Positions 8,302 through 15,751 of a stretch of DNA of 64,000 bases are shown here, one piece after another. The translations under genes were made by a program, and so were the position numbers. Origin of the DNA: JADMIH01 sp035274425 (GTDB lineage: Bacteria > Chloroflexota > Chloroflexia > QHBQ01 > JADMIH01). The notes under the pieces are model-generated. The model saw nothing but the letters and a program-made list of their open reading frames with translations. It did no database searches and was not told the DNA's origin. The stretch spans positions 1-64,000 of the forward strand of contig DATEOC010000052.1 of the NCBI GenBank assembly GCA_035274425.1, written 5' to 3'. Every line of letters starts with the position of its first letter. Position 1 is the stretch's first letter.

Positions 8302-9171
8302 CTACGGCGTGGGCGGCTTCGCATCAGAGCCTGGACCGGCAAGCTCTTCGTACCACCTGTGTAGCCAATCTACAACCTCCTCGTACTTGCTCGCGGGCAG
8401 GTTCCTATACGAGGAAATTCGGTACCTCCTGTACATCTCGCCATAGACTTTCGCGTACCCGCTTTTGTCTCCCTGGGCCGCGAGTTGCTGCCCTACGCTC
8501 TTGACGGCGAGCGCGATCTCCGATGACTGTGCCTCGCTGATGGTGGCTCCCGCGCTGAGATGCACCTCAAGGTTATGCAGGCGCTGGTCGGTCCGGTGGA
8601 TGAATCCCCTCAGGTACTCCGCCATGACCTCTTGTCGACCCGCCACCTGGCTGAGCTGCGTTTCCATCTCTAGCTGCTGCTGGGCCAGGTGCTGTACGGC
8701 GGTGGCGATCTCCAGAGCGAGGGCCGCACCTGACAGTTCGCTCGTGGGAGCTTTCGTAGCCAGCACCTCCCCTTTGATGGCATTCCACAAGACGCGAAAG
8801 CAGTCGGTCCTGTAGCGGTGCAGCTTCTCCTCCAGCTCTGGGCGCGCCTGACTGGGAGAGACCCCAAATAGCCAGCCCGGTAAGAGATCAAGGGGCAAAC
8901 AAAACATCTCCCGACGCTGCCCGCTGGTGCCGGCCATGACCACCAGCTGCGCCCGCTCAGCCAATACCTTATCGCGTAATACACGCCGCCGCTGCGGGCC
9001 GAATGCCAGGCCCAGGAAGTCGGCCAGGGGGCGCAAAGGGACATATACGTCGCCCTCCGGCGTTTGAGCTATCGGGACCAGGTCTCCGTAGAACTCCACA
9101 CTCTGCTCGCGGAGCGGCACGAGGGCTGTTTTGCTCGTTTGCTCTTCCGTATCTTTATGTTCGCCCTTCAC
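8302..9171 (-). CDS. Phage antirepressor-like protein (P22_AR_N / ORF6C type)
   Basis: The 289-residue product resembles phage antirepressors. The N-terminal part has VPIAQTPEGDVYVPLRPLADFLGL and LPGWLFGV, characteristic of the P22_AR_N domain (about 20-135). A predicted coiled coil (about 155-205) and an ORF6C-like C-terminus (KVYGEMYRRYRISSYRNLP, about 235-275) follow. In phages such proteins bind repressors to trigger induction. Here no other phage gene is nearby, so this is either a prophage relic or a domesticated regulator. The GTG start at 9171 has AGGAGG six bases upstream. Two palindromic sites 35-80 bases upstream suggest autoregulation or control by a partner repressor. It converges with mobA with almost no gap. 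Confidence 0.8.
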   Translation of the reverse strand: MKGEHKDTEEQTSKTALVPLREQSVEFYGDLVPIAQTPEGDVYVPLRPLADFLGLAFGPQRRRVLRDKVLAERAQLVVMAGTSGQRREMFCLPLDLLPGWLFGVSPSQARPELEEKLHRYRTDCFRVLWNAIKGEVLATKAPTSELSGAALALEIATAVQHLAQQQLEMETQLSQVAGRQEVMAEYLRGFIHRTDQRLHNLEVHLSAGATISEAQSSEIALAVKSVGQQLAAQGDKSGYAKVYGEMYRRYRISSYRNLPASKYEEVVDWLHRWYEELAGPGSDAKPPTP

Positions 9172-9204
9172 ACTAACCTCCTGGGCTTCCTAAACTTCCT
9201 ATCG

Positions 9205-9251
9205 TGACCATAATGGTCATGGTTGCCCCTCTACTGTGACCATTATGGTCA
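9205..9251 (-). promoter_or_regulatory. Twin palindromic operators upstream of the antirepressor-like gene
   Basis: TGACCATAATGGTCA (9205-9219) and TGACCATTATGGTCA (9237-9251) are near-identical 15-bp palindromes with centres 32 bp apart, about three helical turns, so two dimers could sit on the same face. They lie in the 307-bp gap 9172-9478, upstream of the gene starting at 9171. Confidence 0.8.
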
Positions 9252-9420
9252 TGGTAGACCGGCGCATGAGATTGATTTTTAGCTGGTATCATGATGGCAT
9301 CACCCGACCCTAGCGCATAGCTCATTACAAGGCCACTCTATCATACCGTCACGTCGCCCTCTAAATAATCCACCGCCAGCTTCTCCACCCTACAGGGCCG
9401 CGCTGGACTAAGTTTCGTCC

Positions 9421-9473
9421 ACAAACAAAAACAGAGGGTAGGCCGACCTGGCCTACCCTCTGTTTTTGTTTGT
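9421..9473. terminator. Strong hairpin terminator
   Basis: 24-bp perfect arms (9421-9444 and 9450-9473) flank a 5-base loop, with A-rich and T-rich ends, so it could work in both directions. It sits six bases past the stop of the minus-strand membrane protein gene. Confidence 0.85.
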
Positions 9474-9478
9474 AAAGC

Positions 9479-9976
9479 TTATTGTCCGGGAGCCATGCCA
9501 AACGTCTGAGCCTCTGACCTGGCAACGTTCGGCTCAACCTCTTGCAATATGCCTCTGCGCACCAGCAGCTTCAGGAAGGTGATCGCGACCAACGACCCCG
9601 ACAGAATCAAGGTGACGTGAAAAGTGTACTCGATAACAATCAAGCTATCTAAGCTGGTTGTCACGCGATGCAGGTTGTCGTGCGGCCACCACGACACCAG
9701 GAGCCACGCGATTGAGAAGTAAGACGCCCACGTGAGCCCCTTCATATCGCCCAGCACGCGGCGCACCACAGGCAACCCGAAGATCAGGAACGCCACACCC
9801 AATCCGAATGCCGCAGCCTCAAAGACCGACACACCAATCAGGAACCCAAGCTGTATGCCACTAGGCGTTATAGCCTCGGTTGTGCCTACCGGGTCCTGCC
9901 ATATCAAGCGCCCCAAAGGTATTGTAGGTATACCAAAGAGTAGAGCCACCAAAGTTACTTTCATCCAAGTTTTCAT
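9479..9976 (-). CDS. Small four-helix membrane protein of unknown function
   Basis: A 165-residue protein with about four hydrophobic segments (residues about 7-25, 42-66, 82-98 and 112-137) and a short hydrophilic tail. I do not recognise a family. The start is well supported by AAGGAGG just upstream of ATG, and a strong hairpin follows the stop. Conserved-looking Trp/His residues (WWPHDNLHR) lie in a loop between helices 3 and 4. It is transcribed alone on the minus strand, with an AT-rich heptamer repeat before it. Confidence 0.75.
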   Translation of the reverse strand: MKTWMKVTLVALLFGIPTIPLGRLIWQDPVGTTEAITPSGIQLGFLIGVSVFEAAAFGLGVAFLIFGLPVVRRVLGDMKGLTWASYFSIAWLLVSWWPHDNLHRVTTSLDSLIVIEYTFHVTLILSGSLVAITFLKLLVRRGILQEVEPNVARSEAQTFGMAPGQ

Positions 9977-9997
9977 TTCAAGCCTCCTTATTAGGTA

Positions 9998-10080
9998 ATT
10001 AGAGATTAGAGATTAGAGATTAGAAGTTAGCGTTCACGCTCCCTTGTCAAGCGTCTGTCGTCCGTCGTCCGCCATCCGCC
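9998..10080. repeat. Heptamer repeats (ATTAGAG and GTCGTCC/GTCTGTC units)
   Basis: About four ATTAGAG units (9998-10029) are followed, after a gap, by three GTC-type heptamers (about 10052-10080) that run up to the cupin gene stop. Two different sequence classes with the same 7-bp period lie in one spacer. Confidence 0.8.
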
Positions 10081-10081
10081 C

Positions 10082-10585
10082 TCACTCCCTTATCGGCGGC
10101 CCCACCACGACCCCACCGTACTTGCGCGTGAGAGCCATCAGCTTGCCCATGTCGGGCTGCTCGCCGGGAGGGGTGGCGCTGGCAAGCTCCTCCGACTCCT
10201 CAAAGAAGCGCTCGAACCCTCCCGGCGCGATAAAGCCCAGGAGACGTGCAGGTTCTTTGTAGGGGTTGCAGAAGGTGTGTACCGACCCCTTGGGCACGTA
10301 TCCGACAGACCCTTGCGCCAGCGATACCTTTCGCTCGCCAAGCTGCATCACTATGGCCCCCTCAAGCACGTAGAAGGTCTCATCTTCCTGCGTGTTGATG
10401 TGCAGGGGTGGGCCGACGCTCTCCGGTGGCACCACCGCCTCGACCATCGCCCATGCGCCGCCTGTCTGCTCGCTACGCACCCTTATCTCCATCGCTCCAT
10501 ACCCGCCTCGCCCAACTATGGTCCCATCCCCGGGGCGCACGACGAAGCTCTCGTCTTTGAGATACCTCTCCTCGTCCGTTATCAT
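10082..10585 (-). CDS. Cupin-fold protein (quercetinase-like)
   Basis: A 167-residue single-domain cupin. The first cupin motif is visible as PPLHINTQEDETFYVLEG (His and Glu metal ligands, about residues 62-79) and the second as GSVGYVPKGSVHTFCN (about 92-108). The third His of the usual HxH pair is replaced by Asn (HIN), which is also found in some cupins and may alter metal choice. Relatives are often annotated as quercetin 2,3-dioxygenase-like, but the substrate is not evident. AAGGAG lies upstream of the ATG. The neighbouring genes give no pathway hint. Confidence 0.82.
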   Translation of the reverse strand: MITDEERYLKDESFVVRPGDGTIVGRGGYGAMEIRVRSEQTGGAWAMVEAVVPPESVGPPLHINTQEDETFYVLEGAIVMQLGERKVSLAQGSVGYVPKGSVHTFCNPYKEPARLLGFIAPGGFERFFEESEELASATPPGEQPDMGKLMALTRKYGGVVVGPPIRE

Positions 10586-10669
10586 CGTTTAAATCTCCTT
10601 TACTCTCGATTCGGGCAGCGCTCCCGTTCGCGACTGCCTATGCGTCTATTAAAGCCTATAAAGAGGTGC

Positions 10670-10693
10670 AATGGTCTGCACAAAACCCGCACA
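10670..10693. repeat. 24-bp direct repeat, left copy
   Basis: Identical to 15531-15554 and in the same orientation. The two copies bracket the beta-helix/SLH gene together with its hairpin terminator, a unit of about 4.9 kb. It lies in the gap 10586-10954, which otherwise holds a palindrome-rich tract and the long hairpin. Confidence 0.8.
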
Positions 10694-10814
10694 TTAGCCG
10701 CACAGTGTGCAGATGGTATCCCTTGAAACATCAAGAATTTCACATTCGTGCCTGTCCCATACGCGAACTCACTTCAAATCCCCACCCCCGGCCCCTCCCC
10801 AATGGGGAGGGGAG

Positions 10815-10879
10815 TTTGAAAAAAGGACAAAGATGCAGGTTTTGCTGCGCAAAACCTGCATCTTTGTCCTTTTTTCAAA
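10815..10879. terminator. Long hairpin of the TTGAAAAAGG family (H1)
   Basis: 29-bp perfect arms around the loop GCTGCGC, starting TTTGAAAAAAGG and ending CCTTTTTTCAAA. It lies 75 bases past the stop of the 10955-15415 gene. The outer flanks (GGGGAGGGGA before and GAGTTGTTAGTGC after) nearly match the hairpin at 38997-39057. Confidence 0.85.
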
Positions 10880-10954
10880 GAGTTGTTAGTGCGCTAGCAC
10901 GCTCCTTGAAAATTCGGGATGTTTCATGTTTAAACACCCTCACCCTTTCAGTTG

Positions 10955-13900
10955 TTAGCGGCCTGGCGGGTAGGTTATCGCCAGGTAGAGAATCTTGCTG
11001 ATCTGCGCCCTGGTCGCGAGGTTGTTGACGTGGAAGTAGGGGCGTTGCTGGTCGTCGCATGGTTCGCCTGGGCCGCCGCATGCGTAGCCCCCGATCAGGC
11101 CGTGCGAGTAAGCAGTTTCGATGTACCTGTAGAAAGTGGAGCCTGGCTGCGCGTCCGAGAAAGTAGGATCGCGCGGGTCCTCCAGTACCCAGTTCGACGG
11201 GTCTGCCATGATGGCCGCGCCGACGATGATCTTCACTATCTGGCCGCGAGTGACGTTGTTGGAGGGGCGGAAAGTGTTGTCGCCGTAGCCGCTGATGACG
11301 CCCAGGTTGTAGAGGGTCTCGATGTGAGTGTAGAAGGTGGAGCCCTCCGGCACGTCGGTGAAGTGTGGGCCGCCTGAAGTATTTTCTGGGAAATCAAAGG
11401 CGAGCATACCCATCTTGGAGAGCTGGCCTCTCGTGGTATCGTTGCCGGGGCGGAAGCAAGGTGCGCCCGCCTCGCAGCCGGTGTTGTAGCCGCTAATCAC
11501 ACGGTGACAGTACAGGTACGAGACGTAGGGGTAAAACCAGTCTTCAGAGTGTACGTCGGTGAAGGGCACATCGCAGGCGGTGGGCGTAGCCGTCGCCGTT
11601 TCGGTTGCTCCACCCGGCGTGTTAGTTGCCGCAGGCGTGTTAGTGACAGTATCGGTAGCCGTCGGTGGGACGGGTGTGTTGGAAGGCACAGGCGTCGCTG
11701 AGGGTCCCCCTGCCGTCTGCGTGGGCAGGGGTGTGTTAGTGCGGGTGAAAGTAGGGGTATTGGTAGCAGTGTTGGTGCGCATTGGCGTATTGGTAGGTGG
11801 CACAGCGGTGTTTGTGCGGGTAGGAGTGTTCGATGGTTGAATTGGGGTATTGGTGCTTGTAGGCGTGTTAGAAGGCACGGAAGTGGCGCTTGGCCCGCCC
11901 TGCGTCTGCGTTGGGCGAGGAGTGTTGGTACTTGTCGGTGTGGCTGTATTCGTAGGCACGCTCGTAGATGTGCTTGTGCGGGTCGGCGTATTTGATGGTG
12001 GGATAGGAGTATTGGTGCTGGTTCGAGTAGGGGTGTTGCTCGGTGGGACGGGCGTGCTAGTGCGCGTGGGCGTGTTGGAAGGCACAGTCGTAGCTGAAGG
12101 CCCACCCGGCGTCTGAGTTGGCAAAGGCGTATTGGTGCGTGTGGAAGTAGGGGTATTAGTAGAAGTGTTCGTGCGTGTTGGCGTATTCGATGGAGGGATG
12201 GGGGTATTGGTGCTCGTACGGGTTGGCGTGTTGGTAGGCACAGGAGTATTCGTGCGCGTAGCTGTGCTGGTGGCAGTGCTGGTACGCGTCGCTGTGCGCG
12301 TGGCCGTGTTGGTGCGTGTTGGCGTGTTGGTGGGAGGCACAGCGGTATTAGTGCGTGTGGGTATGCTGGTATAAGTTGCTGTTCGGGTAGGGGTAGCAGT
12401 TGGAGGCAACGGCGTATTCGTGCGACTCGGTGTCCGCGTAGGTGTGTTGGTCGCAGGGACCGCCGTATTGGTGCGGGTTGCTGTGCGCGTAGCGGTATTG
12501 GTAGCGGTGTTTGTGCGCGTTGGCGTCCGTGTTGTGGTTGCAGTGCTTGTGCGGGTCGCTGTACGCGTAGCTGTGCTGGTGGCAGTACTGGTGCGTGTGG
12601 CCGTGCGGGTAGGAGTAGCAGTGGCAGGAGAGGTGACAACGCGGCACTGCGAGAACTCTGAGGTATTACCTATGCCATCAGAAGCCGTACCCGTTATGAA
12701 ATATCCGATGGGGACCGCTACCGGGAAAGTAACGTTGAAGCTTGCGTTTCCAGAGCCGTTAGTGGTGACGTCGGTGCCGTCAATGTAAGTCTGGCCCTCG
12801 CCATAGCCGGCAGGGTCGCACGACTGGTTGGAGTAGAATCTGAGACGCAGACCGGTGTTGGGCGTGCTGTTGATTGTGCCCACAATGGTGATAGAGTTGC
12901 CGTTCCTGATGGCGGAGGTAATCACCGGGTAGTTTTGCAGCTCGTTGGGGCCAGTGTCCGGGTCGCCTGCATCGTTGGGTGTGACGCCGGCAGGAAGGAG
13001 GTCTATACCGAGAGCGCCGTTAGAGTGGATCGAGTTTAGAAATATAGAGTCCTGGGTGCCGTCTTCGATCCTGACACCCGCCTGGGTGTTATAGGCGATC
13101 AAGTTGCTGTATCCTGGACCATCTATACCTATCTCGCTGTAGCGAGCCGACTCCATAAGGATGCCATTGGTATTAGGGATGCCTGCCGTCCCTGCGGCGT
13201 TTGTGCCAATCTTGTTATTGTATATGCGGAGAATGTCGGTGCTTCCTCCTGTAAAGCCCCCTCCAGCATGGATGCCGGCAAGGCCGTTGCCGGAGATAAG
13301 GTTGCCGTCGGAAGGGTTGGGACCGCCAATCGTCGTGTCCTCGGCGCTAGCCAGCAGGATGCCGTTGCCCCCGTTCCCCCAGTCTGCCGTGCCTGCGGGA
13401 TTGACGCCGATATAATTGTTGGTCACAGTGTAATTGAGGGTGCCTTCGAGGTGAATGCCTTCCCCGCTGTTGCCGGAGATGATATTGCGGTCACCAGCGT
13501 TAGACCCGCCAATCACCGTGCCCGGCTCATAGCCATTTAGATCGCAGTAGATACCCGCTCCTGTGTTACCTATAGTGGCTGTGCCCGCGGCGTTCAGCCC
13601 TATATAGTTACCCTTCAATATGGTTGGCGAAGTACGGTAGCCTGATATAGATATGCCCCCTTCGCCGTTGGCCGAGATAACGTTTCGCCCGGCGGGGGTG
13701 CCGTTACCGATCTCATTGTAGATAGTGCTTGGTGTGCCTCCACCCCATATGGAGATGCCCGCACCACTGTTGCCAAGCGCAGCGGTACCCGCCGCATTGA
13801 GGCCAATAAAGTTACCAAGCACTATGTTATTGCGCGCACCGTAATGCATAGCCAGGCCATCAGAACTGTTGCCTGAGATCACGTTACCCTCGCCTGGGTT

Positions 13901-15415
13901 TGCGCCCCCGATGTTGTTGTAGGCAGCACGGTCCGCGAGCACGCCGTAATAATTGGGGATCGCGGCTGTGCCGGTGATATTCGTGCCGATATAATTGCCG
14001 AAGATGCGTACATGGTTGGTATTTGGGGCAATCTCGATTCCGGCTACCGAGTTACCAGAGATGATGTTGCGATCGGCGCTCGCCGTGCCTCCTATGGTAA
14101 GGTCGTAGCTCTCGATGTATATGCCGGAATTGCGGTTAGCCTTTGCCTGCGAGCCGCCGTAGTCAGTACCTATATGATTACCCTTGAGCTGGAGGCCAGA
14201 GAGGTTGCCCTGGAGATAGATGCCATGAACATAGTTGCCGGACACCAGGTTGCCGGTCGTGCCCCACACGCCACCAATTACAACTGCCCTGGAGTTGGAC
14301 ACGTGGATCCCGTCCCCAACGTTGGGCAGGGCGGTACTGCCGAAGTAATCGAGGCCAACCAGGTTGTACTGGATGGTGGTGGTGTGAGCACCCGTAACCT
14401 CGATACCATTGCTACCATTGCCCGATATGTAGTTGCCCGCACCATTCTGGCCGATGATGGTAAGCGGCGCGTTGCTGAGGACGATGCCGGCATCGAGGTT
14501 GCCGATGCCGTTGGTGCCGTTGATGTCGAGGCCAACGAAGTTCTTGATGATCCTGTTGCCTGATGCAGCACTGCCTGAGATGCCGATGCCGGCCAGGCCA
14601 TTAGCGGTGATAAAGTTACGCCCCGCGACTGCGGTGTTGCCTATCGTGTTGTTGCTGCCATCCGTAATCGTGACGCCGTCGAAGCCGTTACCGAGTGAGC
14701 CCGTGCCCGCGGCGTTGAGGCCGATAATGTTTCCCTCGATGCGGTTGGCCTGCGAGCCGGTGCCTTCCAGTCGTATGCCATCTACGTTATTACCCGATAT
14801 GAGATTGCGGTCCCCTGCGTTCAAGCCGCCTATCAGGTTGTTTGACGAGTTGAGAATGCGGATGCCGTCGTTGCCGTTGCCCATGTCGACGGTGCCAGTG
14901 CTGTCTGTGCCGATGTAGCAGTTACGCACGACGTTGCCCCCCACGGCATTGATGAATATGCCATACCTGGGGAACCATCTAATAACCAAGCCCTGGATGG
15001 TGCTCCCTCCGCCCCCCGGTCCGCTTATGATGAGGCCATCTGTAGCGCCGGAGGTATTCTGGCCGCTCAGCTCAATGATAGGCGTGCCTGCATAGCCCGG
15101 CTGCGTGGTGGAGTTGATGTTCACCGGGTCAACGATGACCGGCAAGCTCCCTAGCGGCGCGATAGTCTGGGGGCCGCTCCCGATGGCAAAGTTGATGGTG
15201 TCCAAGCCGGGGTTGGCATTGGCGTCGCTGATCGCTTTGCGGAGTGACCCGTTGCCGGAGTCGTTGGTGTTGGTGACGGTGTAAGTGTTAGAGGGTGCGC
15301 CTGGCTGGGCTTTGTCGGCAAGGGTCGCGCCTGGCAGCAAGAGAGCCGCTCCAAAGAGAAAGGATGCCAGCGCGGCCCTGCCTGCACCTCTTCGTATTTC
15401 TGACCTGAGTTTCAT
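10955..15415 (-). CDS. Secreted parallel beta-helix protein with Thr/Pro linker and three SLH domains
   Basis: About 1486 residues. A signal peptide (FLFGAALLLPGATLA) precedes a segment like those opening many beta-helix exoproteins (NDSGNGSLRKAISDANANPG). Residues about 100-900 are beta-helix repeats built on NxIGG and RNxISGN. About 925-1290 is a low-complexity TxTRTNT/NTPTRT linker. The last 190 residues hold three SLH domains (FTDVPEGSTFYTHIETLYNL; TRGQIVKI). By family knowledge SLH domains bind pyruvylated wall polymer, so the protein should sit on the cell surface. The ATG at 15415 is chosen because GGAGG lies five bases before it; the earlier ATG at 15427 overlaps that ribosome site. 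The helix may be structural or carbohydrate-degrading. No catalytic motif was identified. Confidence 0.9.
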   Translation of the reverse strand: MKLRSEIRRGAGRAALASFLFGAALLLPGATLADKAQPGAPSNTYTVTNTNDSGNGSLRKAISDANANPGLDTINFAIGSGPQTIAPLGSLPVIVDPVNINSTTQPGYAGTPIIELSGQNTSGATDGLIISGPGGGGSTIQGLVIRWFPRYGIFINAVGGNVVRNCYIGTDSTGTVDMGNGNDGIRILNSSNNLIGGLNAGDRNLISGNNVDGIRLEGTGSQANRIEGNIIGLNAAGTGSLGNGFDGVTITDGSNNTIGNTAVAGRNFITANGLAGIGISGSAASGNRIIKNFVGLDINGTNGIGNLDAGIVLSNAPLTIIGQNGAGNYISGNGSNGIEVTGAHTTTIQYNLVGLDYFGSTALPNVGDGIHVSNSRAVVIGGVWGTTGNLVSGNYVHGIYLQGNLSGLQLKGNHIGTDYGGSQAKANRNSGIYIESYDLTIGGTASADRNIISGNSVAGIEIAPNTNHVRIFGNYIGTNITGTAAIPNYYGVLADRAAYNNIGGANPGEGNVISGNSSDGLAMHYGARNNIVLGNFIGLNAAGTAALGNSGAGISIWGGGTPSTIYNEIGNGTPAGRNVISANGEGGISISGYRTSPTILKGNYIGLNAAGTATIGNTGAGIYCDLNGYEPGTVIGGSNAGDRNIISGNSGEGIHLEGTLNYTVTNNYIGVNPAGTADWGNGGNGILLASAEDTTIGGPNPSDGNLISGNGLAGIHAGGGFTGGSTDILRIYNNKIGTNAAGTAGIPNTNGILMESARYSEIGIDGPGYSNLIAYNTQAGVRIEDGTQDSIFLNSIHSNGALGIDLLPAGVTPNDAGDPDTGPNELQNYPVITSAIRNGNSITIVGTINSTPNTGLRLRFYSNQSCDPAGYGEGQTYIDGTDVTTNGSGNASFNVTFPVAVPIGYFITGTASDGIGNTSEFSQCRVVTSPATATPTRTATRTSTATSTATRTATRTSTATTTRTPTRTNTATNTATRTATRTNTAVPATNTPTRTPSRTNTPLPPTATPTRTATYTSIPTRTNTAVPPTNTPTRTNTATRTATRTSTATSTATRTNTPVPTNTPTRTSTNTPIPPSNTPTRTNTSTNTPTSTRTNTPLPTQTPGGPSATTVPSNTPTRTSTPVPPSNTPTRTSTNTPIPPSNTPTRTSTSTSVPTNTATPTSTNTPRPTQTQGGPSATSVPSNTPTSTNTPIQPSNTPTRTNTAVPPTNTPMRTNTATNTPTFTRTNTPLPTQTAGGPSATPVPSNTPVPPTATDTVTNTPAATNTPGGATETATATPTACDVPFTDVHSEDWFYPYVSYLYCHRVISGYNTGCEAGAPCFRPGNDTTRGQLSKMGMLAFDFPENTSGGPHFTDVPEGSTFYTHIETLYNLGVISGYGDNTFRPSNNVTRGQIVKIIVGAAIMADPSNWVLEDPRDPTFSDAQPGSTFYRYIETAYSHGLIGGYACGGPGEPCDDQQRPYFHVNNLATRAQISKILYLAITYPPGR

Positions 15416-15524
15416 ATTGACCTCCATCCGGTGTTCGGGATTCGTGAGTTTGAGCTTCGTTAAGCCAAAATCGCTGGCAAGAATGAAAGAGACGATGTAG
15501 CTGTTATGATTATGGATAACAGGG

Positions 15525-15533
15525 TGCTATAAT
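15525..15533 (+). promoter_or_regulatory. Candidate extended -10 element in the divergent spacer
   Basis: TGCTATAAT lies in the 336-bp spacer between the SLH gene (minus strand) and the XRE-NB-ARC gene (plus strand), about 220 bases before the latter. It overlaps the right copy of the 24-bp repeat. The evidence is motif match only. Confidence 0.3.
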
Positions 15534-15554
15534 GGTCTGCACAAAACCCGCACA
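15531..15554. repeat. 24-bp direct repeat, right copy
   Basis: Identical to 10670-10693. It is followed by CCGCAC-rich sequence and then heptamer repeats. Confidence 0.8.
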
Positions 15555-15577
15555 GAGACCCGCACGACCCGCACACG

Positions 15578-15745
15578 GGACGATAGACGATAGACGATAG
15601 ACGACGGACGACGGACGACGGACGGTGAAACGTGAAACGCGAAACGCGAAACGCGAAACGCGATAATAAACCAATAAAACCTTTGTGTTCTTTGTGATTA
15701 ATCCAGTACGCATCACGTTCTGCCGTCCGTCGTCTGTCGTCCAGA
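15578..15745. repeat. Heptamer repeat cluster (GACGATA, GACGACG, GAAACGC, GTCGTCT units)
   Basis: At least three different 7-bp tandem repeats follow each other between 15578 and 15663, and GTCC/GTCTGTC units return at 15721-15745. They occupy most of the intergenic region just before the XRE-NB-ARC gene. Confidence 0.85.
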
Positions 15746-15751
15746 AAAAGC

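Noticed and set aside
8302..9171. An intact prophage
   Set aside because: Only one phage-like gene is present; no integrase, capsid or attachment site was seen.
11497..12639. A 380-codon open frame and several others within the Thr/Pro linker of the SLH gene
   Set aside because: They are other-frame shadows of the low-complexity repeat of the real gene; composition is Pro/Arg/Leu repeats without domains.
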